Shown here one piece after another: positions 1-12,595 of a DNA stretch of 64,000 nt. Numbering within the stretch: position 1 is the first letter of the stretch; every line of letters starts with the position of its first letter. The notes beneath the pieces were generated by a model, which saw nothing but the letters and a program-made list of their open reading frames with translations, had not been told where the DNA came from and did no database searches. Source of the stretch: Typhlomys cinereus. Its lineage: Eukaryota; Chordata; Mammalia; Rodentia; Platacanthomyidae. The position numbers were made by a program, and so were the translations under genes. The stretch lies in NCBI GenBank assembly GCA_023101885.1, contig JALPQD010000053.1:5957447-6021446 (forward strand), in the 5' to 3' direction.

Positions 1-182
1 GAAATAAATGTCAATTAAGGCACAATTTACTGGTTAATGACTTCTAGTAATTGCATATAAATACATTCAATACAATGTATTAAGCATTTAATATAGGCTG
101 GGAAGGGTGTTCAATTGGGGGAATGTAATGGTGAGATGAGGCACATTTTCTGTTGCTATGGGATCCTCAGAGAGAGAGAGAG

Positions 183-300
183 AGAGAGAGATTCTCACTA
201 TCTACTTCAGGCTAGACTTGAACTCACAATGTAGCCCAAGCTATGTGTGAACTTACGATCCTGCTGCCCCAGCTTCCTAAATTCTGGAATAGCTGGATTG
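183..300 (-). repeat. B1-like SINE, degenerate
   Basis: Read on the minus strand it matches the 3' half of a B1 (7SL-derived) element. In plus orientation the antisense pattern of tcactat, gaactcacaatgtagcccaagc and cctgctgccccagcttcc is visible. A (GA)n run at 171-191 abuts it. Divergence is high, as for other B1-like copies here. Confidence 0.55.
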
Positions 301-764
301 TATATGTAGAATTTAATTACACTTCATTACAAGCTTATATAAGCAAGATATAAACAACACATGAAGATACATATATACACGTAATTTAATTACAGTCAAT
401 TATACACATATAAATAGAGACACTTAAGTATATGTCACCTCAATTATGGTATGTACGATGAAGGAAGAGCAGGTGGTTTTCTGAGAAAGCGTCTTTCAGC
501 TGCAACCTGAAGGGCAAGTAGCTTCAGCCAAGTGAGATGCTCCAGGGAGAAAAGATGGTGTGTTGACCAGCCCTTAGGTGGGCCAGTGTCCGCCACCTAG
601 GAAGGAAAGCAGCAGAGCAGAGTGGACATTTATGAGAGGACAAAGTGGTGCAAGACAGCTCTGAAGAAGCCAAGTCTTTACATCCTTTGAGGGATTTTGG
701 ATTTCACATGTCTGCACTCCAAGCAGGGATGCAACATGACTCAGTTTGCATTTTTTAAAATCAT

Positions 765-2191
765 TTAGGTTTTTATTCCTTTAGTGTTCCATACAGGAAT
801 GTAGCAAATATATATTTTTCACACTTTAATCCCCAATCCTATTCCCTCTTCTCCTCCCCTTACAGCCTTCTTTTCTCCTGCCCGTCTCCCTTCTCTTTCA
901 AGTCTTTTCTCACGTGTACCCTGCTGGGTTTCATCTGGTTTGCCTTCAATGTCAGGGCCAGAGCTCTTGCTGCAGCATCGGTCATGTCAGTGGGTATATA
1001 CCATTAAGGAAAGAACCCCCTTGTCATCATCAGCATTGATCCTTGCCAGACTGGGGGTTGCTTTTGGGATCTTTCCTCTTCCAAGACGAAATGTTGACAG
1101 GACAAATCCTGTGCAGGTCTTGTGAAATATGTATAGTTGCAGTGAGGATGCAACAGCCCTGTCAAGTCCAGAAGATAACTTCTAGTTGTATCTTTCCCCA
1201 TCAGGTTCTAATAGTCTTACCACTACTTCATCTTCTGTGTGTGGGGAAGGTGAGGGGTGTGGCTTAGAAGTCCTGTTTAGGGCTGAGCAGTCTGTAGTCA
1301 CTTATTTTTGGGACTTTGACCAGTTGTAATTTTCTGTAATTAATTAACACCTTCCATTGCAAAAAGAAGTTTCTAGGTTGAGCGTTGAGTGTTCCTCCAA
1401 CTGATGTTTAAAAGGCAGTTAGATGTGATGTCTTATAGCTAAACCTTAAAAGTTTATACTCCTCCCCCAGACCTATGTCTTCCCCTTTCACAGGTTTTTG
1501 CTCTAGTTTACAGCCACAGGAATGTGATCCCTGCTGAAATCAAGTTAGAAAGCTGTTGGTTGTCCCTTTGACAGCCATGCCACTATGACGTTGCTAGTCC
1601 CCTCTTGCCATGATAGTTGTTATTGCAGCTTTGTAGCTTTCATGGATTGGTGAGACTGTTCATATCTTTTTCCCCCAGTAGTTTGCATAGTACTTTCTTG
1701 TACCACAAAAGCTATCCAACAGAGAGGACGCCTCCAGATCAGTTCTAGCTGGTATTTTATTATTGTTGCTGTGGCTGTTGTTTCTGTTTGTTTTTTATCC
1801 TTTGATCAACCTGTGTCATATCTTGTTCAGCAACTGAATTTTGTTGTCAGTTTCTAGGGAGAACCAAGAGCAATGGCAAAAAACTATACTATTTGGGGTG
1901 TTTTGAGACCTCTTTGACCATCAGGAGGTATCATATATCTGGCAGTTGGAAAATTGTTTAATTGCCTATGTATTCTAGTTGGAGCATTATAGAATATTTT
2001 TTATTTTGCTCTATTTTCCTTTCTCTGTGTTCTTCTACATACGGTATATCTGTTCCCTTATTAAAACAAAAATGTTTTGATATACTAATAATATAAGGTT
2101 TGATGTACTAATGTAATAAGATTTCTATCTGGTTGTATCTTTCAACCTCAGTGCTGGTCATTACTTCTCAGTCCTGCCTGTACCTTAACCC

Positions 2192-2239
<48 letters not shown>

Positions 2240-2330
2240 GTTACTTCCCTTTCCTCTTTCCATTGTGGTCTTTTATATCTCCTCCTTTAAGTCTTCACCC
2301 TACTCCTCCCTCCCACTACCATTTAATGTT
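765..2330 (-). mobile_element. L1 (rodent Lx-like) 3' UTR, antisense
   Basis: The segment resembles the antisense of a rodent Lx-type L1 3' UTR. Diagnostic stretches include the region around 1540-1600 (pattern of aatcaagttagaaagctgttggttg) and the polypyrimidine tract near the 3' terminus at 840-900. It shares blocks with 10085-11345 and, in opposite orientation, with 39090-39690. A (CT)n run at 2200-2236 lies at its far end. Short open frames inside are not genes. Confidence 0.7.
2200..2236. repeat. (CT)n microsatellite
   Basis: An uninterrupted dinucleotide run inside pyrimidine-rich L1-derived sequence. Confidence 0.9.
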
Positions 2331-2762
2331 TCCTTTTAAGTTTTTTGGTTAAAATCCCCCTTGGCTTCTGTGAAGATGAGGATGAAAGGGGGTCAAGCAA
2401 GGGGAAGCAGGAAGGTAGCACATGGTAGGTTGAAGCCTTGGATATGGTCGTGGGAAACACAGACAGAAGGTTATTGAGGTAGAGTCTTAAAACTGGTGAT
2501 AGATTCAGGGAGCTCTGAAAGAATGAAGACGCCTAGATGGAATTTAATTTGCCAGGATAGATGAGTTTATCCAGGATAAACCTGGTGGTTACTTCCAGGG
2601 AAAAGATGGAGAAATCCCCGGGCGAACAATTTGTATCTGGTGAGCCCTTGATATTATCTATGGATTTGATTTTAAAAAAAAAAAAGCATATATGAAGTGA
2701 AGAAGCTCAGGCTAAGCAAATCTTAAGGTTTATTCTGTTTCGACTCTAGAATCTAAACTAAG
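2331..2762. other. No recognised feature
   Basis: Apparently single-copy or very degraded sequence with an A-run at about 2672-2684. I see no gene or repeat I can name. Confidence 0.4.
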
Positions 2763-3004
2763 GTGGCTCAGAGGATAAAGACACCTGTGTGCAAACCTGG
2801 TGCCCTGAGCTCAATCCTCGGCGCACACACGGTGGACTTCTGAAGTTGTCCCCAGTGTCCACATGTGCACTGTGGTACATGCATGACTGTGTTCTCTCTC
2901 AGAAAAAAAGGGAGGAAGGAAAAAAGGGAGAAAGGGAGAGAGAGTAAGCGAGGGAGGGAGGGAAAGGGAGAAAGAGAGAAATTGAAAAAGAGAAAGAAAG
3001 AGAG

Positions 3005-3063
<59 letters not shown>

Positions 3064-3070
3064 AAAAGTG
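2763..3070 (+). repeat. tRNA-derived SINE (RSINE/B3-like) with (GAAA)n tail
   Basis: A tRNA-like head (ggctcagaggataaag... with the B-box-like gagctcaatcctc) is followed by a body like ttgtccccagtgtccacatgtgcac and then a long purine tail that becomes (GAAA)n at about 2990-3065. The exact family name is uncertain. Confidence 0.6.
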
Positions 3071-3208
3071 TGCTTTCCTGATTATATTGCAATAAAGCAA
3101 AAATGAAATTCTTGGCCATCCCTTAAGCAATAGAATTGGGCCCAATATACCTTTGATTAACTTAAGGATCAAACAGAAGTGAATCCTTTAAACAATCAAT
3201 TTAAGGTG

Positions 3209-3348
3209 GTCTATTGATGGCCTAGTGGGTAAAGTTGCCTGTGTGCCAACTCAAGGACCTGAGTTCAATCCCTGAGGCCCCATGTAGAAGGAGAAAGCCA
3301 ATTTCTGAAATTGCCTTCTGATGTTCACATACATGCCATGGTATGCAT

Positions 3349-3418
<70 letters not shown>

Positions 3419-3488
3419 CCTCCCTCCCTCCCTCCCTCCCTTCCTTTCTCTCCCCTGAATAAAAACCAAACAAATAAGTAAACAAATC
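3209..3488 (+). repeat. tRNA-derived SINE (RSINE/B3-like) with long (CT)n, flanked by target-site duplication
   Basis: It has the same head and body type as the element at 2763, with an expanded (CT)n at about 3353-3416. An 8-bp direct repeat (ttaaggtg) at 3201-3208 and 3489-3496 is a plausible target-site duplication. The Arg-Glu-rich open frames on the minus strand are translations of the microsatellite. Confidence 0.65.
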
Positions 3489-3489
3489 T

Positions 3490-4427
3490 TAAGGTGATAA
3501 ACCTATGAACTTTGAATCGTGTGCATGCTCTTTTACTGACTCTATTATTCTTGTTGGCAGGCAAAAATACTCACATTCTCTTCCAGGATGTGTGATGAGC
3601 CAAGGAGCTTTGAATTATGCAAGACAGACACAAATCTCTGCTTACATTATCACTGTCCGTTCAGTAGCAGCAGATGGAATTTTAGCTTAGAAATGACCCC
3701 ACAGACAACCCCTGCAATGAGACATTGCCCCTCCCCAAAGTTGGCAAATCATCTTCTCTTCTAAATATTTTACATTTATCCTTCAACATATCGTTAGGAT
3801 AGGATCTGCTTTCTTTTCTTCCCTTTTGCCTCTCACTTTCCCCAAGCATGTTTTTTAAAAATAAGTTGTTAGCAAGTTTGTAGGAGGTTTTTAAACTGTG
3901 ACTATATGTGAGGAGAAGAGCAAACATCAGATCAGAAAATTAGCCCTTACATTTCTGTTCCCACAAGGGGAAGGAAGTGCAAGATGGAAAAAGGGTTGTA
4001 ATCATCAAAACAAGTGCAGAGAAAATAATATCCCAGCGAGAAGATAAAATTCCGTGGCTGGCTGCTCTCACTTAAACTAAGAAGTGCAAAATCTGGTGCG
4101 GGCACCTTCCAGAAGCGAGCTTGAAACAACTATCAGAATATTTGACCGAGATGTGAAAAACAAGCACACAAACATGCCTGCAGAATGTTTTCTGCTTTTC
4201 AGAATTGTTTGTTATTCTGTGATGTTTTCCTTCAACCGAATACACTGCACAAATACATACAAAAAAAAAAAAAAAGAAGAAGAAAAGAAAAAACTGGACA
4301 CGATGAATTATACCCTGCCATTGGTCCCTAAAAGGAATTCCCTCCCTTTCTTGATGAGTTGTGCAAAAAAGGATCACAGGGTTATAGGATGCTCCCTACC
4401 AGTACCCTGTACCATCATTTCTTCCCT
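3490..4427. other. No recognised gene; unassigned sequence
   Basis: The stretch contains an A-rich run at 4260-4290 and no recognised element. The 170-codon open frame running from 4084 into the next SINE crosses the A-run and has no family resemblance. Confidence 0.4.
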
Positions 4428-4738
4428 GAGTTTCATGTGTATGTGGGAAGAGTGTGTGTTTGTATGTGAGGGGTGCACATGGATGCCTGAGGTTGGTATT
4501 AGGAATCATCTTTGGTCATTCTTCCACATTCTTCTTTTGAGACTGGGTTTCCAGTCAAACCACGAGCTCTCTGACAGAGTTGGCCGCTTTGCTTAGCCAG
4601 ATTTCTCTGCTGTGCCTTCTAAGGCTGGAATTACAGACAGGCTTCCACAGCTTCCTTTTTATGTGGGATCTGAGGATCCAAGCTTAGTCCTTTTTGATGA
4701 TGAGACAAATCCTTTAACTGCTGAGCCATCTGCCCAGC
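4428..4738 (-). repeat. B4-type SINE (ID head plus B1-like body)
   Basis: In antisense it shows the tail (gtgtatgtgggaag...), the B1-like middle (gagactgggtttc..., cttctaaggctggaattacagac) and the tRNA-like head (tttaactgctgagccatctgcccagc). This order is the rodent B4 composite. Confidence 0.7.
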
Positions 4739-5689
4739 TTCCTTCATTCCTTTTTGCCTGTAGCACTACTGTTTCCACACTTGTCAAGACAGTGCAGGGT
4801 GAGGTCAAAGGACCATGGCCAGAAGTCAGTTGTGTCTAGTAGATTGGAGAACCCTCGGCCGTTTCTACAAGGAAAGCAGCAGCATGCACTGTACAAGGGA
4901 CAGCGCAGCCTCTGGACCAAGATGCTCTGGGCTGAAGGAGAAAAAGTGCAGGACTTGCTCTTGGGCTACATGTTTCCCCATTCTAAAAGGCAGGTTTCAG
5001 AATGACAGACTGAAGGAGAGATTTCCCATTCAAAGTTCCCAGAAGAAATGTAACATGAAGGTTGGTTTAAAACTTGTTTTCTGGAAATGTCACAAGTTAC
5101 TGAAACTGAAAACTAAAGACAAAAGAAGGAAGGGAATTGACATGAGACCTGCCCAGTGAACTGCCCAGTGTGTGGGTGACCGCCAGGATGGATCCACACT
5201 TGAGGACTGCTTGATGTTGTTGTCACTTGGTGGGAGTGAGAGGGGTTAGGTGAGCAGCCAAGGCAGATGCGATGTGAGTGTCCATCAGAACACTAAGGCG
5301 TCTATCTAGAATTTCTGCGTGATTTGAGAATGTCTCTCTTCCCATCAGAGAATAATTTCAGGAGGGTCTCACAAACATAGCTGTAAGCTTTAGATACAGC
5401 TGACACTTGTCTAGCCAGAATCTGACAGAGCATGAGACTTTGAATGTCACAGCAAGGAGGAAAATATTACCTTTTTTAACAAGTCCCTTCTCATGAAACT
5501 CTTATTTCTGACTTCTTCTTCCTGTATATTTTGCTTATGCATGTCCCCAAATCTTATCTTCAGTACAGAATTCTTCCCTGGACTGTAGATTGTAAGTACT
5601 GGCAGGGCAGACTTGAAGGTCTGTTTTTCATTTCAAAATGGGCATATTGAAAAGCCCTCCGTCTCTTCTCTCCAGAAGTCTCCCTTTCT
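4739..5689. other. No recognised feature
   Basis: Mixed-composition unassigned sequence. Overlapping open frames at about 4750-5160 show no recognisable domain and are probably chance. Confidence 0.4.
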
Positions 5690-6440
5690 TGGCAGATGAC
5701 ATCTTTTTTTCTGTTTGTCTTACTTCTTTTCATTATTTTTTTACCTAGTTATACAAGCTCAATTTGTACCCCTCTCTTCCCCCCTCCTTTCTCCCCTGTG
5801 TTCCCCCACCCCACCACACCCCCCTTTCCTTTCACCCCTCTTTCCTCCCTCTGCCTCTCTTGGTGTTTCCTGCCTGTTCCCTCCCATCCTCCAGGTCATC
5901 TGTTTATATAGGCGCTGAATTTCCCTCTGAGTCATCTATACGAGTGAGGGTTCAGGACTCAGTGGCATACTTTGGGGTCCCTTCTTGGACCACCTACCCA
6001 TATGGGAGCTCTGTTATATCTGTTTAACTCCTTGCTTCTAAGGGTCCTAAAGCCTTGTGATCCATGATCTCCCCTGTGATCTGTGCTAGACTTTGAGGAC
6101 TTGTTGACCTGTCAGTCATTGTGCAGGTCAGGCAGGGTCAATTCTCATTGCAGCAACATCCTGGCTGCCACAGCCGAGGCTTGAATGGAGTATCTTGTCC
6201 ATCGGGGGACCTCTCTATCTTCAGGCTCTTACAATCTTGCTGCCCCTTCTTCTTCAAGGTTCCCTGAGCTTTAGGATGGGGAGAGATTTGGCTGGTCTGG
6301 TTTTGGGTGAACATTGTAGGGTCTTTGGTGTTCTGAATTATGGTTGGTTGTTGTTTCAGTTTTGCTGTTCCTGCACTGTCCTTGGCTGCATCCTGACTGG
6401 GTGTTGAGGTTATCTCCTAACCACAGATAAATGACTGTTT
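5690..6440 (-). mobile_element. L1 3' end and 3' UTR, antisense
   Basis: It starts with the antisense of the L1 3' terminus (tagttatacaagctcaattt) and a pyrimidine-rich tract, then 3' UTR blocks shared with 10680-10900 (around gcttgaatggagt and ttcaggctcttacaatcttgctgcc). The terminus matches the opposite-strand copy ending near 43145. Confidence 0.7.
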
Positions 6441-7152
6441 AAAAGAAGATCTTAATATAAGAAGAGGCTTAAAGGTAGATGGAAGAATAGGGGTAGGATT
6501 CAGCAGTGAGTGGATTTGGTCTCTCAGGTTGCCAGTTGGTTACCATCTAACTGCCAGCCCCTATCCCCTCCCCGACTGGGGAGATCAAACCTGTCCAGTC
6601 CCCAGTGAACAGGAAGCTGCTGTCAGGCTCGCTGAAGTTATTCTGGAAGGCTCCACCCCCACATCCAGCCCACCAGCAGTTCCGGCTGGTTCTACTGTTA
6701 AAATAGCTCGGCAATCCAGCACCACCTCCACCACCCCACCATGACTCGAGCCACCATCTCAGGTTGCCTGACACAGGGCAGCAACCTCCTTGCCAGTCTC
6801 CCGCTGTCACGTGTCTGCTGTCACGTGTGCCCCACTAGATTGTATCAATGCAAAGTCCACAGAACCCGTCTAAGATGTAAGTGAGAAGAAATCTTCATCT
6901 TTCCTTGGCAACTCTTCCCAGTTTTCTCAGATCAAAAACCAAAGCCTTTTCAATGGTCTGGAACCATCTAAAAGCAGCTCCCCATGTCTGCATGACCTTA
7001 AGATTCTCATGTTCTCTCTGTTCAGCCTCACTGGACTTCTTACTGCTCTATGGACACTAAACAAACAGCCACCTTTCCACACTTTCTCTTTCTCTTAGGA
7101 CTTTCTTCTTTAACTGGAATATCTGCATGGAGTTTCTTCTCACTGACTATTC
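6441..7152. other. No recognised gene
   Basis: The first half (6530-6840) is GC- and C-rich and may be an old LTR or unique sequence. The two open frames across 6529-6810 have no resemblance to a known family. Confidence 0.35.
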
Positions 7153-7535
7153 AGGGACCAAGGAAATGGCTCAGTGGATAAGGCACCTGCCATGCAAGCA
7201 TGAAGACTAGACTTCAGGTCCCTGGAAGTCCCGGAAAAGCAAGGCAGACATGGTGGTCACCTGTGTGCCTGGCACTCAGGAGGCAGAGATAGGGGATCTC
7301 CAGGACAAGCTGACAAGATAGATTAGCCAGTCAATGAGCTCCAGGGTCAATTGAGAGATTGTCTCAATAAATAAGGGGAAGAGAGAGACAGAGAGAGAGA
7401 GAGAGAGAGCAAGGAAGACATCAGATGCCACTTTTGGTCTCCATATGCATACATACATGTGTGCACATATGCTTGCACATATACACATGGACACGTACAA
7501 ACATGCATACATGCATGCATCTGTCCTCTAGTCAC
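7153..7535 (+). repeat. B4-type SINE, nearly complete
   Basis: The order is a tRNA/ID-like head (gaaatggctcagtggataagg), a B1-like body (atggtggtcacctgtgtgcctggcactcaggaggcagag), tgtctcaataaataagg, a (GA)n run, and a tail ending in alternating ca/ta dinucleotides. Confidence 0.8.
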
Positions 7536-7684
7536 AGATATACATGCAAAAGAGAAAAATGGGAAAAGAGACTATTCAAGCATGATTTTCTCAGTAACTT
7601 TCCTAGCAATCCTGCAGCACATATCCCTCCAGTCATTTTCTTCTGTCTGTTTTATTTCTCCCCTTATCTGACATAAAGTGAAAC

Positions 7685-7880
7685 CTTCTTTTCCATGGGG
7701 GACATATTTCAAAACTTCCAAATGGATACCTGAAGCTCTGAAGAGCATCATTTCCTATATGTATTGTGGATTTTTATATAGATATACTTGTGGTAAAAGT
7801 TATTTCTAAATGGGTCATAGTAGGAGCTGAGCAATAACAACTAAACTAGATAAATTGTATAATTACACCTATAAGAAGAG
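7685..7880 (+). mobile_element. Tigger-like (TcMar) DNA transposon fossil
   Basis: The succession of blocks (gggggacatatttcaaaac, aatggatacctgaag, then TA-rich tatatgtattgtgg... and gagctgagcaataacaac) resembles an old pan-mammalian Tigger-group MITE. The subfamily was not determined. Confidence 0.5.
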
Positions 7881-8509
7881 AGAGCTCTTGGGGAAGTGAG
7901 CTCTTCCCAGAGATATCCCCAACCTAGTGCATGACCAGTTAGGAGCTGGCCTAGTCTCTCCCTCCCTGAAGGCAAAGGGAGTCTGGGTACCTATAGCTTC
8001 TCTTCTCCTGCTACTCTTGACTTGTGAGTCACTATTTTTGAAATAAAGCTTGTTCCTTAAAAGCACAGATTAGTTTACAGGTTCCCAAGACTGCCCTCAC
8101 CTTCACAAATTTGCTGGAAGAACTCACAGACCTCATGAGATATGTTGTATTGAAGCTGATGTTTTATCAGAACAGAAAGAAGCAAGTGGAAGTCAGCAAA
8201 ACAAAAGGAGAATCTGGAAGATCCAAGTAGGGTCTTCTAATGGAGCTAGAGAGATGTTGTGTGCTACTCACAGTAAGGACATGTGTAGAAACACATGGAG
8301 AAGCATTGCCAACCAGGGAAGCTTTGGCTAAATTGAGAGACTGTGCTTCAATAAATAAAACTGGGGAGAAATTGAGGACACCCAATGTCACCTTGATGCA
8401 CAGAGATGTGGAGGGGAAACATGGGGCAGCTGTGAGTTTCTCACAAGTCTGACCTTGATTCATCAGTGTTCAGTCTCTCTGGATGATACCATCTTGTCTA
8501 AGATTTCTG
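7881..8509. other. No recognised feature
   Basis: No gene or nameable repeat. Short opposing open frames at 8167-8463 look like chance. Confidence 0.4.
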
Positions 8510-8890
8510 CTCTAAGTTACTCTTCAGTTGTTGTGAAAAAAATACTCTGATTCAGACAAATCAAGGGGGAAAGGATTTGTTATTCTGGCTTATAGGTCCA
8601 GAGAGGATAGAATCCATCATGGCAGAGAATCCACAAGAGCGTGCAGGAAAGAGCAAGGCCAGGCAGCCCAAGCAGGAGGTCAGCCACAGCAGCACACTCA
8701 CTCAAAAAGCAAAGAGCTGGAAAACTGAAATGGGACCCAGTTAACAGACCTTGAAGCCTGTCTCCAGTGAGGTACTTTCTCCATCAAGGCTTTGCCTCTT
8801 AGGGGTTTTTCAGGATTTTCCCAAAATAGCACCATTGGCTGGGACCCAATGTTCAACCAAATGAGCACATGGAAGACATTTATATTCAAA
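8510..8890 (-). mobile_element. ORR1-like MaLR LTR, degenerate
   Basis: The antisense of the LTR 3' end (ttgttgtgaaaaaaatactctgattcagac) is followed by ttattctggcttataggtccagag and gaatccatcatggcag, the pattern shared with the better-preserved copies at 9170 and 40853. Confidence 0.55.
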
Positions 8891-9169
8891 CCACCTCAAA
8901 TCCAGCCACAGATGCCGTCTATCTCATGTGACTCATGACCTAGAAAAACATCAAGGACACGCTCCCCAGGCAGGGCATGCCTGGAGTGCAAAGGTCAACT
9001 CCCACAGAGTCAGAGTCTAGGTGTGACTAAGATGTGCAGGGTCTCAGCATTTGCTGCGTAGAACTGGTCCTTCTCAGCCTCTGTGCAACAACTGATGTGT
9101 GCGAAACAGCTGACCTCATGTGGATGAAATCTTAATTCTGCTCCATCAGAAATGAAGCTATGCCCCTGT

Positions 9170-9525
9170 AATAGTTACTGTTAACTGTTGCTGTGAGAGA
9201 GCACCCAAAGTCAAGCAACTTAAGGGAGAAAGGGAGATTTATTCAGCTTACGGTTCCAGAGGGAAGATACAGTTTCTCATAATGGAGGCGGCATGGCTGC
9301 CTGGCCAAAGCTGGAGGAGGCTAAGTCACCGCAGACATCTTGGAAACTGAGAGCTGCAGACTGCTTGATACAAAGGCAGACTTCTACTGGAGGTAGGGTG
9401 GGACTAATCCACCTCAAGGCCCACCCCTTGTGACTGTCTTCCTCCAGCTAGGCTCCACCTCTCAAGGTGCCATGACCTTGCTAAACACATGAGACTGTGA
9501 GACACACATCTCAAACCATGACAGC
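9170..9525 (-). mobile_element. ORR1-like MaLR solo LTR
   Basis: Minus strand. The antisense of the 3' end reads ttgctgtgagagagcacccaaagtc then caacttaagggagaaaggg, which on the minus strand is the characteristic cctttctcccttaagttg before the terminus. It is highly similar along its length to 40853-41195. Confidence 0.7.
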
Positions 9526-9747
9526 CCCTTATTCAGCTATGAAAGAAAGCCAAGTAAGGTGAGATTTTTTTGTAGCAGATTCATTAACAGGAAAGTCTAT
9601 TTATGAGCTGAGTAAATGCAATTTCCTCTAACCAACATATTACATGGTCCACTGAGCCAAAAAAAAATTCATGCTGTATATATTTCTGGGGAAAAAAACA
9701 AATTTCTTGATTATTCATGATATAATTTTAATTATGATCATATTGTA

Positions 9748-9960
9748 GATATGAACTGAGAGGTAGCTCAGTGCTTGTCATGCAATCATGATGACAGTGT
9801 TAGATCTCAGAATCTGTATAAAAGTTGGGCAAATGTGGCAGCCTCCTAGAATCCCACCATTTCAGGGGTAGAGACAGAAAATGCCCCAGGGCAACTTGTG
9901 TAGCTACATTAGCCCAATTGGATAACTATGGTTCAAACACCATGCATGCCTCAGGAAGGT
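9748..9960 (+). repeat. B4-type SINE, degraded
   Basis: A head-like ggtagctcagtgcttgtcatgcaatcatgatgac is followed by a B1-like cctcctagaatcccaccatttcaggggtagagacag and the linker agctacattagccc. Confidence 0.55.
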
Positions 9961-10084
9961 GCATTGGAGTAAGAGGGAAGTTTTTGTGGTAGAAGATAGT
10001 TTTCAGTGAGAGGAGGGGAGATGAGACCAAGTGGTTAGGTGTGTGTGTTGGAGAAAACAATACAAATCCATTGAAATCTTTTAA

Positions 10085-10456
10085 AATAACTTTTTGGCTA
10101 GTTTTACAAGCATATTGAGTACTTGTCCTTGCTTCCCTCCTTCCTCCCTCCTTACCATCTCCTCTCCTTTCCTTTATCCATCCATCTCACTCCCTCCTAT
10201 CTTCCTTCCTGTCCACTTTTATTGGACCCAATAGAAGTGTGGGACTTGGGGCTGGAAAGGTGACTCAGGGGTTAAGCTTATGCTTTGCAGGCAGAAGGTC
10301 CTGAGTTTGGATCCTAGACCCCACGTATAGACGCCAGGCGGAAGCGGGGGCGGCCTGTGTTTCTGGTCCTGGTAGGGCGGAGCCTGTGAATCTCAGGGCA
10401 GAGTAAACAAGGAGGTGGTGGAGGCGGCCCCTGGTGGTTCCCAAATTCATCTGTGG

Positions 10457-10498
<42 letters not shown>

Positions 10499-11345
10499 AT
10501 ATACACACACACATGCACAACTGAATAAAAACAATAAAAAATAAAATAAACAAAACAAACAAAAAAATAAATTAAAAAAAGTGTGGGACTTGTCTATTCT
10601 TGTGGGGTTCAGGTTTCTGTGGCATACCAAGTGGCCCCTCCTCAGGTCACCCCACTGATAAGTACATTCCCCTTCACTCATCCAGCCCTAGTCCCCAAGG
10701 TTTCCACGCATGTAATTATCTCTCCTGAGATCCTTGCTAGCCTATGGGGACATGTTGGCATGTCAGTCTTTATGCAGGTCTTGTAAGGACAAGTCTCATT
10801 GCAGTGAGTTCCTGGATAGAGCAGTTCTGCCTTGAATGGAGTGTTTTGTTCAGTGGTGGAGCTTCCCATCTTTAGGCTCTTGCAGTCTTACCTCCCCCTC
10901 TGAGATTTGGCTAGCCTAATTCTGGTGAGCCTTGCAAAGTTGTCAGTATTCTGTATTCTGGTGGCCATTGTTGTCCACTTCACTACTCTTCCACTGCCCA
11001 AGGCTCATCCTTTCAGGGTGTTGAAATCCTCTATCTCTGTTGTAAAAGAAGACTTCTAGGCTGAGTGCTGAGTGCTATTCCAATCTATGAGTATAATAAC
11101 AGCTATTTACAGAATAGTTTGGGGTACTGTCTTCTTACCTATAGGCCCACAGGCTGTTCTTCCCTAGTGATCTATTTCCTTCCCTTTTATAAGTTCTTGT
11201 TCTTGTAAACAGTAACAGGAATGTGTTCCATTCTGGCAAGTGGATCTTGACTCCTATCAGAAAGCTGTTGGTTGCTTCTTTGATACTCATGCCACTGTTA
11301 CACTGGTGGTTGCCTGTTGCCATGGTTCCACTGCAATCTTAAATA
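10085..11345 (-). mobile_element. L1 (Lx-like) 3' UTR, antisense, interrupted by a young SINE
   Basis: It begins with the antisense L1 3' terminus (gctagttttacaagcatattg) and a C/T-rich tract, is interrupted by the SINE at 10249-10578, and continues with 3' UTR blocks to the pattern tatcagaaagctgttggttgc near 11255. Blocks are shared with 765-2330 and, inverted, with 39090-39690. Confidence 0.75.
10249..10578 (+). repeat. Young GC-rich tRNA-derived SINE (family A), copy 1
   Basis: The head (gggctggaaaggtgactcagg, B-box-like gagtttggatcc) leads into the GC-rich body typical of the family, a (CA)n run and an A-rich tail. A perfect 14-bp target-site duplication, aagtgtgggacttg, lies at 10235-10248 and 10579-10592. 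It is inserted into an L1 3' UTR. Confidence 0.9.
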
Positions 11346-11397
11346 ACATAAATAAAAATTTAAATGAAAAGAACAATAACCCCAGAGCTGGCAACAT

Positions 11398-11545
11398 GAT
11401 GGTTCGGGGGGGAAAGGTTCCTGCATACACACTTAGTGACCCAAGTTCAACGCCTGAAACCTACATGATGGAAGGAGAAAAGTTTTCCTCTGGCCTCCAT
11501 GCATGAACTGCAGTGTGCACCTGTGTATTTTTTCTTTATGTCCAT
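11398..11545 (+). repeat. tRNA-derived SINE (RSINE/B3-like) fragment
   Basis: It shows a tRNA-like head with cccaagttcaacgcctg, then acatgatggaaggagaaaag and a body like cctctggcctccatgcatg. Confidence 0.55.
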
Positions 11546-11579
11546 TTCTCTATTTCTCATAAATATTTTTTAAAAGCAA

Positions 11580-11705
11580 GAGAAATCAAAGAAGACACCC
11601 AAAACTAACCTGAGACCCCCATATGCACATGGACACATGTGCACATGCATGTCTGGAGACACGTAAACACACACATGCACATGTGTGCATCCTTCATTCA
11701 CATAC
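11580..11705 (+). repeat. B4-type SINE tail fragment
   Basis: A gaagacacccaaaactaacctgagac block followed by alternating CA/TG-rich tail sequence matches the 3' end of B4 elements at 7153 and 22235. Confidence 0.45.
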
Positions 11706-12595
11706 ACAAACAAAAGTATAATTCTGAGGAGAAAGGTTTTTATCATTTATTTTCTCATAGTATTTCTGTAATTTGCTGAATATACATCCTTAACTTCTCA
11801 TACCCAGTGGTTGAGGAGGATAATACCACAACCTTACTTTGAATTCTTCAAGTAATTCTTGTCAAATGCGACTGTATTTTACTCATCTTTAACTGAAATT
11901 AGTCAAAAACAAATCTAAGTATTCAACTTGTGGTTCCTATAATGTTGCTGGCATTAATTTGTGTCCTTGACCAAGTAGTTGAAGTGGAGAAAACTGTATT
12001 TTTATGAACCAAGATGTTGAAAGAACAGTTATTTTGTAGCTCATTTGCAAAAGCTATTTTTAAAACTTAGAACAAATCCAAAAAATGACACGCAGGTGCA
12101 TGCGGAAAGGAAATACTTTGGAAGATATGAATTTCCATAGTAGTGTTCCTTAACCTACACTTTAGAAAGAAAGCACAATACCTGTTTTTAAGAGCCTGCC
12201 TTGGTACTAGAAATACCTGGTTGCTTGTTACAGCTGCACATGTCAGGCCCTCACTCAACCCCATGAACTGGAAAACCACTCAAGGGAGTTGAGCTTCGAA
12301 ACTTTTCACAGCTGCTCAGATGAGTCTAGTCACAGGGGTATATGATCAGGTGCCACTTTGCTGACCGATTCAGGACCTTCCCCCTTTTTCCTGGCCAGAC
12401 TCCTGGCCCCACTGGCTCAGCAGCTGCACAGCTGGTTGTGTAGATGAGCCTTTTCAGCTCAGTCCCCAAAACAGATCCAGGACCTATGGAACTTTTGAGC
12501 AGGGAAGTAGGACCCTCACCCAGATAACTCTTGCAGTATCTCTCCAGTAGAGCTTACAAATTCCAAAGAGACGCCAACATCAAAAACCACTACCT
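11706..12595. other. No recognised feature
   Basis: AT-rich, apparently non-repetitive sequence (11740-12060), then a more GC-balanced stretch. No gene was found. Confidence 0.4.

Noticed and set aside
3222..3564. Arg-Glu repeat frames
   Set aside because: Translations of the (CT)n microsatellite.
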